The translations under genes were made by a program, and so were the position numbers. From the NCBI GenBank assembly GCA_964534955.1, contig CAZHRR010000001.1:27019-91018 (forward strand): DNA of 64,000 bases, written 5' to 3'. Below, one piece after another: positions 41,062-49,636 of this stretch. Each line of letters begins with the position of its first letter. The stretch's first letter is position 1. The notes beneath the pieces were generated by a model, which worked only from the letters and a program-made list of their open reading frames with translations, had not been told where the DNA came from and made no database searches. The stretch is from UBA2128 sp964534955 (GTDB taxonomy: Bacteria; Fidelibacterota; Marinisomatia; Marinisomatales; UBA2128).

Positions 41062-44015
41062 ACATTAACTTGAAATTATTAAGCTCAATTTTAGTCTTCA
41101 CTTCCCTTGCTACGGCTGCCGATACTGTAGTACCTCTTTCGAGAAAGCACCTCATCTCCCAGGGAGAGATAACTCACCTGACACGTGGTGATTATCTGAT
41201 TATCCTTGCCGACAGTCAACTTAGAGATGTGCTGACAAACCCTGACGGAATCCCCGTTTACGGAGATGACTTTGCTGCTTTCAAACGAACACAGGGATAT
41301 AATGTCGAAATCATCGCTCTTGATGAAGAGAACCTGGAAACATCTACTGAGATTAAAACTTATCTTGAGGCTTATCATGCATCTCATCCTCTTCTGGAAT
41401 ATGTCCTGCTGGTAGGAGATGTAAACGGTGATTTCACAATACCAACTTTTTTCATCGCTTCCATCAATGAAGATGAAGAAGATGTAACCGATTATCCCTA
41501 CACATTTTTCGATGAGGATCCTGAATCAGAACATTACGACGTACTTGATCCTCAATTCTTTATCGGGCGGTGGTCGGTACGTAATATCGGTGATCTTATT
41601 AATGTAAAGGTTCGCAGCATGGAATATGTTCGCATGGATAACATCCAAGCCAATGAAGAACTGGATTACCTGAATAACGCCCTTCTCGTTGCGGGAAATT
41701 ACAAGACGAACGATGGTATGGAAGTTCCACCGGAACAGTGGCCGGTGACACCCGTCTGGACATCCCAGTGGCTGATGGAGAAATTATACGGTTATGGTTA
41801 CACCAGCATTGATACAGCCTACTTCCACATGAATTACCAAGTCATAGAGAATCCTCTGATTGCAGAATCGTGGACCAATGGTGCAGGAATCATTAACTAC
41901 AGAGGCTGGGGAAACTCCCACGGCTGGCACCGGCCCAGTTTCTATATAGAAGACTTGAACAATCTCAATCATGGCTGGAAACTGCCTGTCGTAATGAGCT
42001 TTGTCTGTAATACCGGAGATTTCGGCGCAGACCTCTATCCTCAGACCGGGCCTGCAAAGTGTTTTGGAGAAGAACTCATTACCAAAGGGACACCTTCGAA
42101 TCCAAAGGGAGCTGCTGCAGTCATAGGCCCGTCTGACTTGGACACCGACACAAAGTATAACAACGTCATCTGCGGCACTATGTGGGATAATCTGTTAGAA
42201 AACAGAACTGCTGAGTTGGGACCAGCGCTCTTTAGTGGTAAACAGGCCCTTATATATGAGTTCCCCCAGCTTTCTGGTCCGGGAGAAGAAGTGGAATTCT
42301 ATCATCATGTCTATGGAATCCTTGGTGACCCTAGTCTCCCGATATGGCTGACAATACCCAGTCAGCTTTCAGCAGATATGGAGGAGGCACCTGAGTTGCA
42401 TCAATCCTTTATCCAGACGATTGTATCAGATGGCGATGGCGTTCCTTTGAAGAATGTTGTGGGGGCACTCATTCTCGATGGCGAACTGATCGGCAAGGGA
42501 GTTTCAGGCCCGGATGGAGAACTGAACATAGATTTTTCAGATGTAGCCGATGGAACAGAACTGCATCTGTATCTTAATCTTGAGCAGTTTCTGCAAAAGA
42601 AAATTTCTCTTATGTTTGTGGAGGATGACGGGACTCCTTTTGATCCTCCCGTTTATGGGCATTTCGACGTTTTTCCTGTTCTAGCTTCCCAAGAGGAATA
42701 TGTCGAGGCAAATCAGGGCTTTGAGTTGTCTCTCGAAATAACCAATCTATCTGAAGAAGATTTCCTGGATGTATCAGTCGGGCTTTCAGCCTTAGACGAA
42801 GGCACCATCAATTCCACCTTCACAACTGAAGTTGTGGATATCGGTTCATTTGCTTCTGAACAGACAAGTAACGTTGTCACTGGATTAACTGCGGATATCC
42901 CCCGTGGCAGTAGAGTCCGCTTTCGTGTTGAGTTTGAGATGGGTGGCGAATCCATAGCTGCCGATACCATTTCACTCTTGGTGGGACCTGTTGAAGCAAC
43001 AGACCCTTTACCTCCTGACGACTACGGCTACTGGGCTTACGACAACGGTGATACGGGATATGAAGAAGCACCCGTTTATGATTGGATAGAGCTTAATCCT
43101 GAGGAAGGTGGCATCGGTGAAGATCTCGGACTGTCAGACGACACACATATTGATATTCCAATTGGATTCTCATTTCGCTACTACGGATCGTGGTACGATT
43201 CCATCACCGTCTGCTCAAATGGATGGATTTCATTTGTGCTATGCCCCATTGACTATTTCTGGAATTTCTCCATACCCATGTCCATGGGACCATCAGGTAT
43301 GATAGCTCCATTCATGGATGACCTCGATGACAATAACGGTACAGAGCCGTTCCATGTCTATGTCTGGTACGACGCATCAGATGGTCGGCTGGTAATACAA
43401 TGGGATAACGTTGCCAACGGAGAAGACGACGAAAACTGCCCAGACTGTGTACGGGAAACATTTCAGCTGATTCTCTTCGATCCTTCTATTTATCCGACAG
43501 CTACCGGTGATGGGGAAATCCTCTTTCAGTATCAGCAAATTAATGATATTGATGCCGATGGTAACTATGCCACAGTTGGCATCGAGTCACCCAATCAGAA
43601 CCTGGGTGTACAGTACCTCTTCAATCAACATCTTGCTGCAGGGGCTGTAATGCCGGCAGAAGGTGTGGCTGTCAAGATTACAACAGATGCACCACCGAAT
43701 GCTATAATGGAGTCAGCAGACTCTTTTCCAATTGCCAAGATATTTTCCCTCTCACCCGCTTATCCCAACCCGTTTAATGCGGTAACATCGCTACGATTTC
43801 AGCTCCCTGTTACAAACCAGGTGAACATCACTGTATATGATATACTCGGCAGGAAAGTGCACACCCTCTTGAACAATGTAACAGAAACAGGTACCCATCA
43901 TATTCGATGGAGCGGCAGGGATGACTCGGGAAGAACCGTCAGCAGCGGTATCTACTTAGTTAGAATTGAAGCTGGGAAATTCTCACAGACGAGGAAAGTT
44001 CTCCTGCTGAAATAG
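41058..44015 (+). CDS. T9SS-sorted gingipain-like C25 protein
   Basis: A 985-residue partner of the carboxypeptidase. After a signal peptide (about 1-20), the C25 domain shows GDYLIILADSQL, EYVLLVGDVNGDFTIPT, FIGRWSVR, NYRGWGNSHGWH (280-291) and SFVCNTGDF with Cys317. As in the large C25 protein of the divergent unit, the catalytic His of gingipains is not in its usual place: Trp284 follows NYRG; His288 or His291 could compensate. A nidogen-like module (DYGYWAYDNGDTGYEEAP, FRYYGSWYDSITVCSNGW) follows at about 650-870, then a type A sorting domain (AYPNPFNAVT). The shared module suggests common descent of the two C25 genes. Confidence 0.82.
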   Translation: MNINLKLLSSILVFTSLATAADTVVPLSRKHLISQGEITHLTRGDYLIILADSQLRDVLTNPDGIPVYGDDFAAFKRTQGYNVEIIALDEENLETSTEIKTYLEAYHASHPLLEYVLLVGDVNGDFTIPTFFIASINEDEEDVTDYPYTFFDEDPESEHYDVLDPQFFIGRWSVRNIGDLINVKVRSMEYVRMDNIQANEELDYLNNALLVAGNYKTNDGMEVPPEQWPVTPVWTSQWLMEKLYGYGYTSIDTAYFHMNYQVIENPLIAESWTNGAGIINYRGWGNSHGWHRPSFYIEDLNNLNHGWKLPVVMSFVCNTGDFGADLYPQTGPAKCFGEELITKGTPSNPKGAAAVIGPSDLDTDTKYNNVICGTMWDNLLENRTAELGPALFSGKQALIYEFPQLSGPGEEVEFYHHVYGILGDPSLPIWLTIPSQLSADMEEAPELHQSFIQTIVSDGDGVPLKNVVGALILDGELIGKGVSGPDGELNIDFSDVADGTELHLYLNLEQFLQKKISLMFVEDDGTPFDPPVYGHFDVFPVLASQEEYVEANQGFELSLEITNLSEEDFLDVSVGLSALDEGTINSTFTTEVVDIGSFASEQTSNVVTGLTADIPRGSRVRFRVEFEMGGESIAADTISLLVGPVEATDPLPPDDYGYWAYDNGDTGYEEAPVYDWIELNPEEGGIGEDLGLSDDTHIDIPIGFSFRYYGSWYDSITVCSNGWISFVLCPIDYFWNFSIPMSMGPSGMIAPFMDDLDDNNGTEPFHVYVWYDASDGRLVIQWDNVANGEDDENCPDCVRETFQLILFDPSIYPTATGDGEILFQYQQINDIDADGNYATVGIESPNQNLGVQYLFNQHLAAGAVMPAEGVAVKITTDAPPNAIMESADSFPIAKIFSLSPAYPNPFNAVTSLRFQLPVTNQVNITVYDILGRKVHTLLNNVTETGTHHIRWSGRDDSGRTVSSGIYLVRIEAGKFSQTRKVLLLK

Positions 44016-44040
44016 CTGCAGGTACAACATTATCAAAACA

Positions 44041-44069
44041 AAAAAGCCCTGAACATCAGGGCTTTTCTT
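44041..44069. terminator. Bidirectional intrinsic terminator
   Basis: AGCCCTGA (44045-44052), loop ACA, TCAGGGCT (44056-44063), flanked by A's on the left and T's on the right. It sits between the convergent C25 gene and rplI and can end both transcripts. Confidence 0.92.
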
Positions 44070-44089
44070 CCTTCCACATGTAAATTGAA

Positions 44090-44551
44090 TTACTCTTTAA
44101 TCACGTAAACTCTAACCGTTGCCTCTACATCGTGATCAAGTTTGACTGGAACATCATAGACTCCCAGCGCCTTAATGGGTTCCGGCAGAATGACATGCCT
44201 CTTATCTATATTATAGCCCTCAGCCTGCAGCAGTTCAGCAACAGTCATAGCTGTCACTGAGCCAAACACCTTGTCCTCCTCACCAACTTGTACGGGAGCC
44301 GAGAGTTTCATCTCCCCCAGCTTGGCAGCTGTTACTTTTACATCTGAAAGGGCCTTAGCCTGCCGCGTTTCTTCCTGTTCCTTTTGAGCTTCAACCATTC
44401 TGACATTTCCAGGTGTTGCTTCCACAGCAAATCCTCTTGGAATAAGAAAATTTCGGGCGTAGCCGGGTTTTACAGTAACTACATCACCCACTTCACCGAG
44501 TGAATCTACCTTCTTTCGGAGTATAACCTGCCCGCTGGATCTTTTAGCCAT
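44090..44551 (-). CDS. rplI: 50S ribosomal protein L9
   Basis: A 153-residue L9 with the N-terminal rRNA-binding domain (VILRKKVDSLGEVGDVVTVKPGYARNFLIP), the long connecting helix and the C-terminal domain (FGSVTAMTVAELL, KRHVILPEPIKALG). Length is normal. It is the last gene of the rpsF-rpsR-rplI group, followed by a terminator. Confidence 0.97.
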   Translation of the reverse strand: MAKRSSGQVILRKKVDSLGEVGDVVTVKPGYARNFLIPRGFAVEATPGNVRMVEAQKEQEETRQAKALSDVKVTAAKLGEMKLSAPVQVGEEDKVFGSVTAMTVAELLQAEGYNIDKRHVILPEPIKALGVYDVPVKLDHDVEATVRVYVIKE

Positions 44552-44569
44552 TACACTGATCTCCCTTGA

Positions 44570-44800
44570 CTATTTGTTGAATTCCTCTCCTGTATATGAC
44601 ATAAGGGCGATATTTCTGGCACGCTTGATAGCTTGTGAAAGCTTTCGCTGATGCTTTGCACATACCCCGGTTATACGAGCCGGCATAATCTTACCCTGAT
44701 CTGTCACAAACTTTCGGATCACTTTAACGTTTTTGTAATTAATCTCAAGATCGCGATCTTCGCAAAACTTGCAAATTCGACGCCTATACATAAATGCCAT
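44570..44800 (-). CDS. rpsR: 30S ribosomal protein S18
   Basis: A 76-residue S18 with CKFCEDRD near the N-terminus (two cysteines kept, a possible zinc-site remnant), the core INYKNVKVIRKFVTDQGKI, and PARITGVCAKHQRKLSQAIKRARNIALM. Lies between rpsF and rplI as in most bacteria; ssb, often found here, is absent. Confidence 0.97.
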   Translation of the reverse strand: MAFMYRRRICKFCEDRDLEINYKNVKVIRKFVTDQGKIMPARITGVCAKHQRKLSQAIKRARNIALMSYTGEEFNK

Positions 44801-44812
44801 TTTCTATCCTCC

Positions 44813-45202
44813 CTAAGCGCTTATGTCTGCTGCCTGTTCAGGCTGTTCTGTTTCAGAAGAAGAGTCGTCGTCGGTTTCCGTTGGTTCGGACGATCTGATC
44901 TCCTTCACTTCTGGTGCCTCATCCAGTCTGATGGTCATATGTGCCAAAATGGATTTGTGCAGCTCGAACCAATTATTGAACTCATCAATGAACTCATTTT
45001 CAGTCCTATACTGGAGAAGAACATATGTGCCATATCGTTCTTTATCCACTGCGTATGCCAAACGACGCTTACCCCATACGTATGAATTTATGATTTTACC
45101 TCCGCTATTTTTCGCGTATACATCTACCTCTTCTTGGATTTTATCCAGACGATCATCTTCAAATTCAGACTTAACGATATAGAGTGTTTCGTAGTATTTC
45201 AT
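44813..45202 (-). CDS. rpsF: 30S ribosomal protein S6
   Basis: A 129-residue S6: YYETLYIVKSEFEDDRLDKI at the start, GKRRLAYAVDKERYGTYVLLQY in the centre, HMTIRLDEAPE at the end of the fold, and an acidic Glu/Asp/Ser tail as in other S6 proteins. It follows hppA by 11 bases in the same direction. Confidence 0.96.
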   Translation of the reverse strand: MKYYETLYIVKSEFEDDRLDKIQEEVDVYAKNSGGKIINSYVWGKRRLAYAVDKERYGTYVLLQYRTENEFIDEFNNWFELHKSILAHMTIRLDEAPEVKEIRSSEPTETDDDSSSETEQPEQAADISA

Positions 45203-45213
45203 CTTCTCTCCAG

Positions 45214-47247
45214 TTATTTAATCATCGGTGCAATCACAAGTGATACCACCGACATAAGTTTGATCAAGATATTCAAGGAAGGTCCCGCAGTATCTTTAAA
45301 GGGATCACCTACAGTATCTCCAACTACAGATGCTTTGTGAGCATCGCTACCCTTGCCGCCGTAAGCACCACTTTCAATATACTTTTTTGCATTATCCCAA
45401 GAGCCGCCGGCATTAGCCATGAAGATGGCGAGCAGCACTCCGCTTACTGTTACTCCAGCCAGAACGCCTCCCAGCATCTCCGGGTTTTTCAGCACCAACC
45501 CGAAGAAGACAGGTGTGAGAACTGCCAGCAATCCCGGGGCAATCATCCGCTTGATGGCCGCCGCAGTAGCTATGTCCACACAACGGGCATGGTCAGCTTT
45601 AGCTTTTCCTTCCAGTAAACCTTCTATCTCTCGAAACTGTCTTCTGACTTCCTCAATCATTTCGAAGGCAGCTTCGCCTACAGCCCGCATGGCGAAAGAC
45701 GAAAAGAGAAATGGCAGCATGCCCCCGATAAGAAGTCCAGCCATAACCGTGGGCTTCATGATATCAATTGAATCCAGACCTACTTTCGTCTGGTAAGCAC
45801 CGAACAGAGCCAAAGCTGTCAATGCTGCCGAACCGATGGCAAATCCCTTTCCTATGGCAGCAGTGGTGTTCCCCACTGCATCCAATTTATCAGTTCTTTC
45901 ACGGACTTCTGACGGCAGTTCTGCCATTTCAGCACAGCCGCCGGCGTTATCTGCAATAGGACCGTAAGCATCCACTGCCAATTGTATCCCCGTAGTAGAA
46001 AGCATCCCTAATGCCGCAATTGCAATACCATAAAGACCCGCAAAATTGTATGCTACTATAATTGCAATGGCAATGCTGAGAACCGGAAATACCGTTGATT
46101 GCATTCCGTTCGCCAATCCGGAAATTATATTTGTAGCCGCACCGGTTTCACTCGATTTGGAGATGTTTCTCGCTGGTCCGCGGGATTCTGCCGTGTAGTA
46201 CTCAGTAAACGTCCCCACGAGAATCCCTGCCACTAAACCGGCGATTGTGGCACCAAAGATATCTATCCCTTCAACTAATTTCCCTTTCAGGGGAACTGCT
46301 TCAGGTACAAACTGCTGTATGATAAAGTAACTTGCCACCAGCATTAACAGTCCGGCTCCATACGTGCCTATATTAAGTGCAGACTGGGGATTACCGCCTT
46401 CTTTGGTTCTAACAAAAAATGTACCGATGATAGAAACAATAATTCCAGTCCCAGCTAAAAACAGTGGCAACATAACCAGGTTTGTGTGACCAGCTGCAGC
46501 TGCCAAAACCATGGCACCAATAATGGAACCCACATATGATTCGAACAGGTCAGCACCCATACCGGCTACATCACCAACATTGTCACCGACATTATCAGCA
46601 ATAGTTGCCGGATTGCGGGGATCGTCCTCGGGGATGCCAGCCTCAACCTTTCCAACAAGGTCAGCTCCCACGTCGGCAGCTTTGGTATAAATACCGCCAC
46701 CCACACGGGCAAAAAGTGCAATAGATGAGGCGCCCATGGCAAATCCGGAGAGGAGTGTCATTACATGCTGGCGATCAGCGCTTTCATTCAGTCCGCCATA
46801 AAGATAAAACAGAGACGAGAGACCAATAACTCCGAGACCAACGACACTCATACCCATGACTGATCCACCGGCAAAAGCAACACCGAGGGCGGCATTGAGA
46901 CTCTTGCGGGCGGCCTGCGTCGTACGGTTATTAGCGGCCGTAGCCACTCTCATGCCAAAAAAACCGGCCAAACCGCTGCAAAGGGCTCCGATTACGAAAC
47001 TTACGGCAACCATGCTCGTTTTATCAGACACGTTACCCCACGCCAATAAAGCAGCTACAGCAATTACAAACACGGCCAAAACCTTATACTCTCTGGCGAG
47101 GAATGCCATGGCGCCTTCCCTCACAGCTGTACCAATTTCTACCATCTTCTCGTTACCGGGATCCTGTTTGTTGACCCACGACGACTTGATCAAAGCATAA
47201 ATGAGTGCCAATACACCTGCTGAAGGTATCATATAGTAAAAATTCAT
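45214..47247 (-). CDS. hppA: Membrane-bound ion-pumping pyrophosphatase, K+-dependent type
   Basis: A 677-residue integral membrane pyrophosphatase with about 16 membrane segments that couples PPi hydrolysis to H+ or Na+ pumping. Signature stretches: the substrate-binding DVGADLVGKVEAGIPEDDPRNPATIADNVGDNVGD, GMGADLFESYVGSI and DNAGGCAEMA. In the segment GNTTAAIGKGFAIGSA the position that distinguishes potassium-independent enzymes (Lys) is Ala, which from memory indicates the K+-dependent class; whether it pumps H+ or Na+ cannot be decided by eye. The start overlaps the pth stop by four bases, embedding it in the translation-gene string. Confidence 0.95.
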   Translation of the reverse strand: MNFYYMIPSAGVLALIYALIKSSWVNKQDPGNEKMVEIGTAVREGAMAFLAREYKVLAVFVIAVAALLAWGNVSDKTSMVAVSFVIGALCSGLAGFFGMRVATAANNRTTQAARKSLNAALGVAFAGGSVMGMSVVGLGVIGLSSLFYLYGGLNESADRQHVMTLLSGFAMGASSIALFARVGGGIYTKAADVGADLVGKVEAGIPEDDPRNPATIADNVGDNVGDVAGMGADLFESYVGSIIGAMVLAAAAGHTNLVMLPLFLAGTGIIVSIIGTFFVRTKEGGNPQSALNIGTYGAGLLMLVASYFIIQQFVPEAVPLKGKLVEGIDIFGATIAGLVAGILVGTFTEYYTAESRGPARNISKSSETGAATNIISGLANGMQSTVFPVLSIAIAIIVAYNFAGLYGIAIAALGMLSTTGIQLAVDAYGPIADNAGGCAEMAELPSEVRERTDKLDAVGNTTAAIGKGFAIGSAALTALALFGAYQTKVGLDSIDIMKPTVMAGLLIGGMLPFLFSSFAMRAVGEAAFEMIEEVRRQFREIEGLLEGKAKADHARCVDIATAAAIKRMIAPGLLAVLTPVFFGLVLKNPEMLGGVLAGVTVSGVLLAIFMANAGGSWDNAKKYIESGAYGGKGSDAHKASVVGDTVGDPFKDTAGPSLNILIKLMSVVSLVIAPMIK

Positions 47248-47828
47248 TCCTCAGCTATCTCCTCTGTTTCTAATCTGTTGTATTCTGACATCGTCCTTTC
47301 TATACCTTTTATCAATATGGATTCCGCCGCATCGGCTCCGCGTTGTACCATCTCATCAGCCAACTTCTGATCCTGCTTACGAAACGGTTTCAGAACGAAG
47401 TCTTCAGCCGGACGCATCTGTTCTGATGTTCCAATTCCCATCCTGATCCGTGGGAAGTCTGTGCTTCCGAGGTAATATATCACTGACTCCAATCCACGGT
47501 GACAACCGTCACCGCCGCGTGGGCGAACTCTCATCGTACCCAACGGCAGGTCTACATCATCTACGATTACATATAAGTCGGCCAGATCGATCTGCCACCG
47601 ATCTCTAACATCTTTCACCGGAACGCCGCTAATATTCATGCCGGATGTGGGCTTCACCCACAAGACCTCATCACCCTTGACTGATTCAGTATAAACATAG
47701 TCTCCCTTTCCGGGCCGAAAAGAGAGGTTCATGCGGTGAACGAGTTCATCCACAACCCAGAATCCAAAGTTGTGCTTGGTGTGGGTATACTGTGATCCAA
47801 CATTACCAAGTCCTAAGAAAGCAATCAC
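47244..47828 (-). CDS. pth: Peptidyl-tRNA hydrolase
   Basis: A 194-residue Pth that recycles tRNA from peptidyl-tRNA. Motifs: FLGLGNVGSQYTHTKHNFGFWVVD with the catalytic His in KHNFG, VKPTSGMNISGVPV (usually MNxSG), DDVDLPLGTMRVRPRGGDGCHRGLESV and FPRIRMGIG. GTG start at 47828, overlapping the rplY stop. Order prs-rplY-pth is the common bacterial one. Confidence 0.95.
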   Translation of the reverse strand: MIAFLGLGNVGSQYTHTKHNFGFWVVDELVHRMNLSFRPGKGDYVYTESVKGDEVLWVKPTSGMNISGVPVKDVRDRWQIDLADLYVIVDDVDLPLGTMRVRPRGGDGCHRGLESVIYYLGSTDFPRIRMGIGTSEQMRPAEDFVLKPFRKQDQKLADEMVQRGADAAESILIKGIERTMSEYNRLETEEIAEE

Positions 47829-48532
47829 TCAGACGCGCCTCTATCTTCCTTGTCACCGGCAGATTCTTCGGCACCCTCTTTACCTTCCTCAGGAGCTTCT
47901 TCAGCCTCTTCACCCTCTTCAAGAGCTTCTTCACCTTCGAGTTCAATTTCCTCTTCAGTTGGGATTTCCGGTTCGAGTACTTCTTCTCTAGGTGCAGTGA
48001 CAGAAACTATTGTGGTATCTTCAGGGGTCAGCACTTCAATCCCCTCTACAAGTTCAAGATCATCAACATGTCGAGCTTCATTCATTTCCAGTTTAGTTAC
48101 ATCTATCCTAATGGCTTCAGGGACAGCTGTTGCCAAGCATTGGATTTCAAGTTCCATAAGACTCTGACTCATAATGCCGCCTTCATTTACACCCACTGAT
48201 TCACCTTCCAATATTATGGGAACAGAAAGGGTAATCTTGTCTGCAAGGCTCACACCATACAGATCCAAGTGAAGTATCTCATCCGTTACCGGATGGTACT
48301 GGATTTCCTTTAAGATTGCATACAGTTTCTTGCCGCCTACGCTTACCGCATATACATGTGATTGTGACTGTAATGCGTCGTGCAGATGGCGGCGCTCGAT
48401 GAAAAACGGGGCTGCATCCATTTGAGCGGTATAGAACACTCCAGGGATTTTCCCCTCAGCTCGCAGTGCCTTGACTGCTTTTTTGCCCAGCTTATCCCGT
48501 TTCTCTATTTCCAGCTTAAATTCGTTGGCCAT
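47825..48532 (-). CDS. rplY: 50S ribosomal protein L25, TL5/Ctc long form
   Basis: A 235-residue L25 of the long TL5/Ctc type: an N-terminal 5S rRNA-binding domain (LEIEKRDKLGKKAVKALRAEGKIPGVFY), a C-terminal beta domain (LSVPIILEGESVGVNEGG) and a strongly acidic Glu-rich tail of about 50 residues. ATG with GAGGAAAT upstream, 14 bases after prs. Confidence 0.95.
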   Translation of the reverse strand: MANEFKLEIEKRDKLGKKAVKALRAEGKIPGVFYTAQMDAAPFFIERRHLHDALQSQSHVYAVSVGGKKLYAILKEIQYHPVTDEILHLDLYGVSLADKITLSVPIILEGESVGVNEGGIMSQSLMELEIQCLATAVPEAIRIDVTKLEMNEARHVDDLELVEGIEVLTPEDTTIVSVTAPREEVLEPEIPTEEEIELEGEEALEEGEEAEEAPEEGKEGAEESAGDKEDRGASE

Positions 48533-48546
48533 GATTTCCTCCAGAA

Positions 48547-49479
48547 TTAGAACTTAAAGAGTGCGCTGATAGATTCACCGTTGTGAATACACTCAAGCGC
48601 CCTCGCAAAGAGTCCTGCAACAGATATTACTTCCAATTTGTCAAACTTTCGTTCGTCAGGCAGATTTACCGTGTTAGAGACGATTACCTTTTCTATCTCC
48701 GATTCAGAAAATATCTTCGGCGCTTCCCCCGATAAAATTCCGTGTGTAGCTACAGCAATCACACTTTCAGCACCTTTTTCCAGAGCAGCATTACCGGCAT
48801 TTACAATTGTTCCACCCGTATCAATCATATCATCAAGAATAATGACCTGCTTACCGTCCAGATCACCAATCAAGTGCATAATCTCAGCTCGATTTGGAGC
48901 TGTCCGGCGCTTTTCCACCAAAGCAAAACCGACACCCAAATGTTTGGCGAATGATTGCGCCATAGGAGTACTCCCCACATCTGGTGCCAGTATAGCTGTC
49001 CTGTCAGGATGAAGATCGAGCTGCCTTAGCCGATCAAACAGAACCTGCCTCGCATAGAGGTGATCAAACGGCAGAGTTGTAAAGCCTTGAATCTGAGATG
49101 AATGCATATCCATCGTCAGGATCCGGTTAACACCTACACTGCTAATAAGATCAATCATAACCCGGGCTGATATAGGAACACGAGGCTGATCCTTCCTGTC
49201 CTGGCGACCGTAACCATAATAAGGGATAACTGCTGTCACCCTATTCGCAGACGCACGCACAGCAGCATCAATGAGCAGCACCAGCTCCAGAATATTTTCA
49301 GCAGGAGAATTAGTGGATTGGATGATAAATACATCTTCCCCACGAATATTTTCAGTGTATTTCACCCACAATTCGCCATCACTGAACTGTCGAATCTCCA
49401 CCTTGCCTAATGGCAGCCCGACTTTTTCAGCGATTTCTGCTGCCAAGGGTTGGTTTGATCTGCCGCTAAATATCTTCAT
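48547..49479 (-). CDS. prs: Ribose-phosphate pyrophosphokinase
   Basis: Makes PRPP from ribose 5-phosphate and ATP. 310 residues from ATG 49479 (MKIFSGRSNQPLAAEIAEKVG is the usual beginning; a TTG four codons upstream is unlikely). Motifs: FSDGELWVKYTENIRGEDVFI, YYGYGRQDRKD, TMDMHSSQIQGFF-like TMDMHSSQIQGF, the PRPP loop VIILDDMIDTGGTI. Length is normal. It sits between tRNA-Gln and rplY. Confidence 0.96.
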   Translation of the reverse strand: MKIFSGRSNQPLAAEIAEKVGLPLGKVEIRQFSDGELWVKYTENIRGEDVFIIQSTNSPAENILELVLLIDAAVRASANRVTAVIPYYGYGRQDRKDQPRVPISARVMIDLISSVGVNRILTMDMHSSQIQGFTTLPFDHLYARQVLFDRLRQLDLHPDRTAILAPDVGSTPMAQSFAKHLGVGFALVEKRRTAPNRAEIMHLIGDLDGKQVIILDDMIDTGGTIVNAGNAALEKGAESVIAVATHGILSGEAPKIFSESEIEKVIVSNTVNLPDERKFDKLEVISVAGLFARALECIHNGESISALFKF

Positions 49480-49509
49480 GTTTTTTATCAACTATTTTCA
49501 AATACTGTG

Positions 49510-49580
49510 CTGCCGGGCGTGGATTCGAACCACGACTAACGGCTCCAAAGGCCGCTGTCCTGCCCTTAGACGACCCGGCA
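49510..49580 (-). tRNA. tRNA-Gln (anticodon TTG)
   Basis: The minus strand folds into a complete cloverleaf: acceptor TGCCGGG/CCCGGCA, anticodon stem GCGGC/GCCGT with loop CTTTGGA (anticodon TTG, plus-strand bases 49546-49548), and a TTCGAAT T-loop (GTGGTTCGAATCCAC). G73 follows, and the genome encodes GCA after the stem rather than a full CCA. It lies between ispE and prs. Confidence 0.95.
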
Positions 49581-49636
49581 AATCAATTATCTGATTGTCC
49601 ACAGGATGCTGTGCACGAATTTCAGATTGCGGACGT

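Noticed and set aside
47850..48167. Ser-rich open frame opposite rplY
   Set aside because: It is the mirror of the Glu-rich tail of L25 and has no ribosome site or family resemblance.
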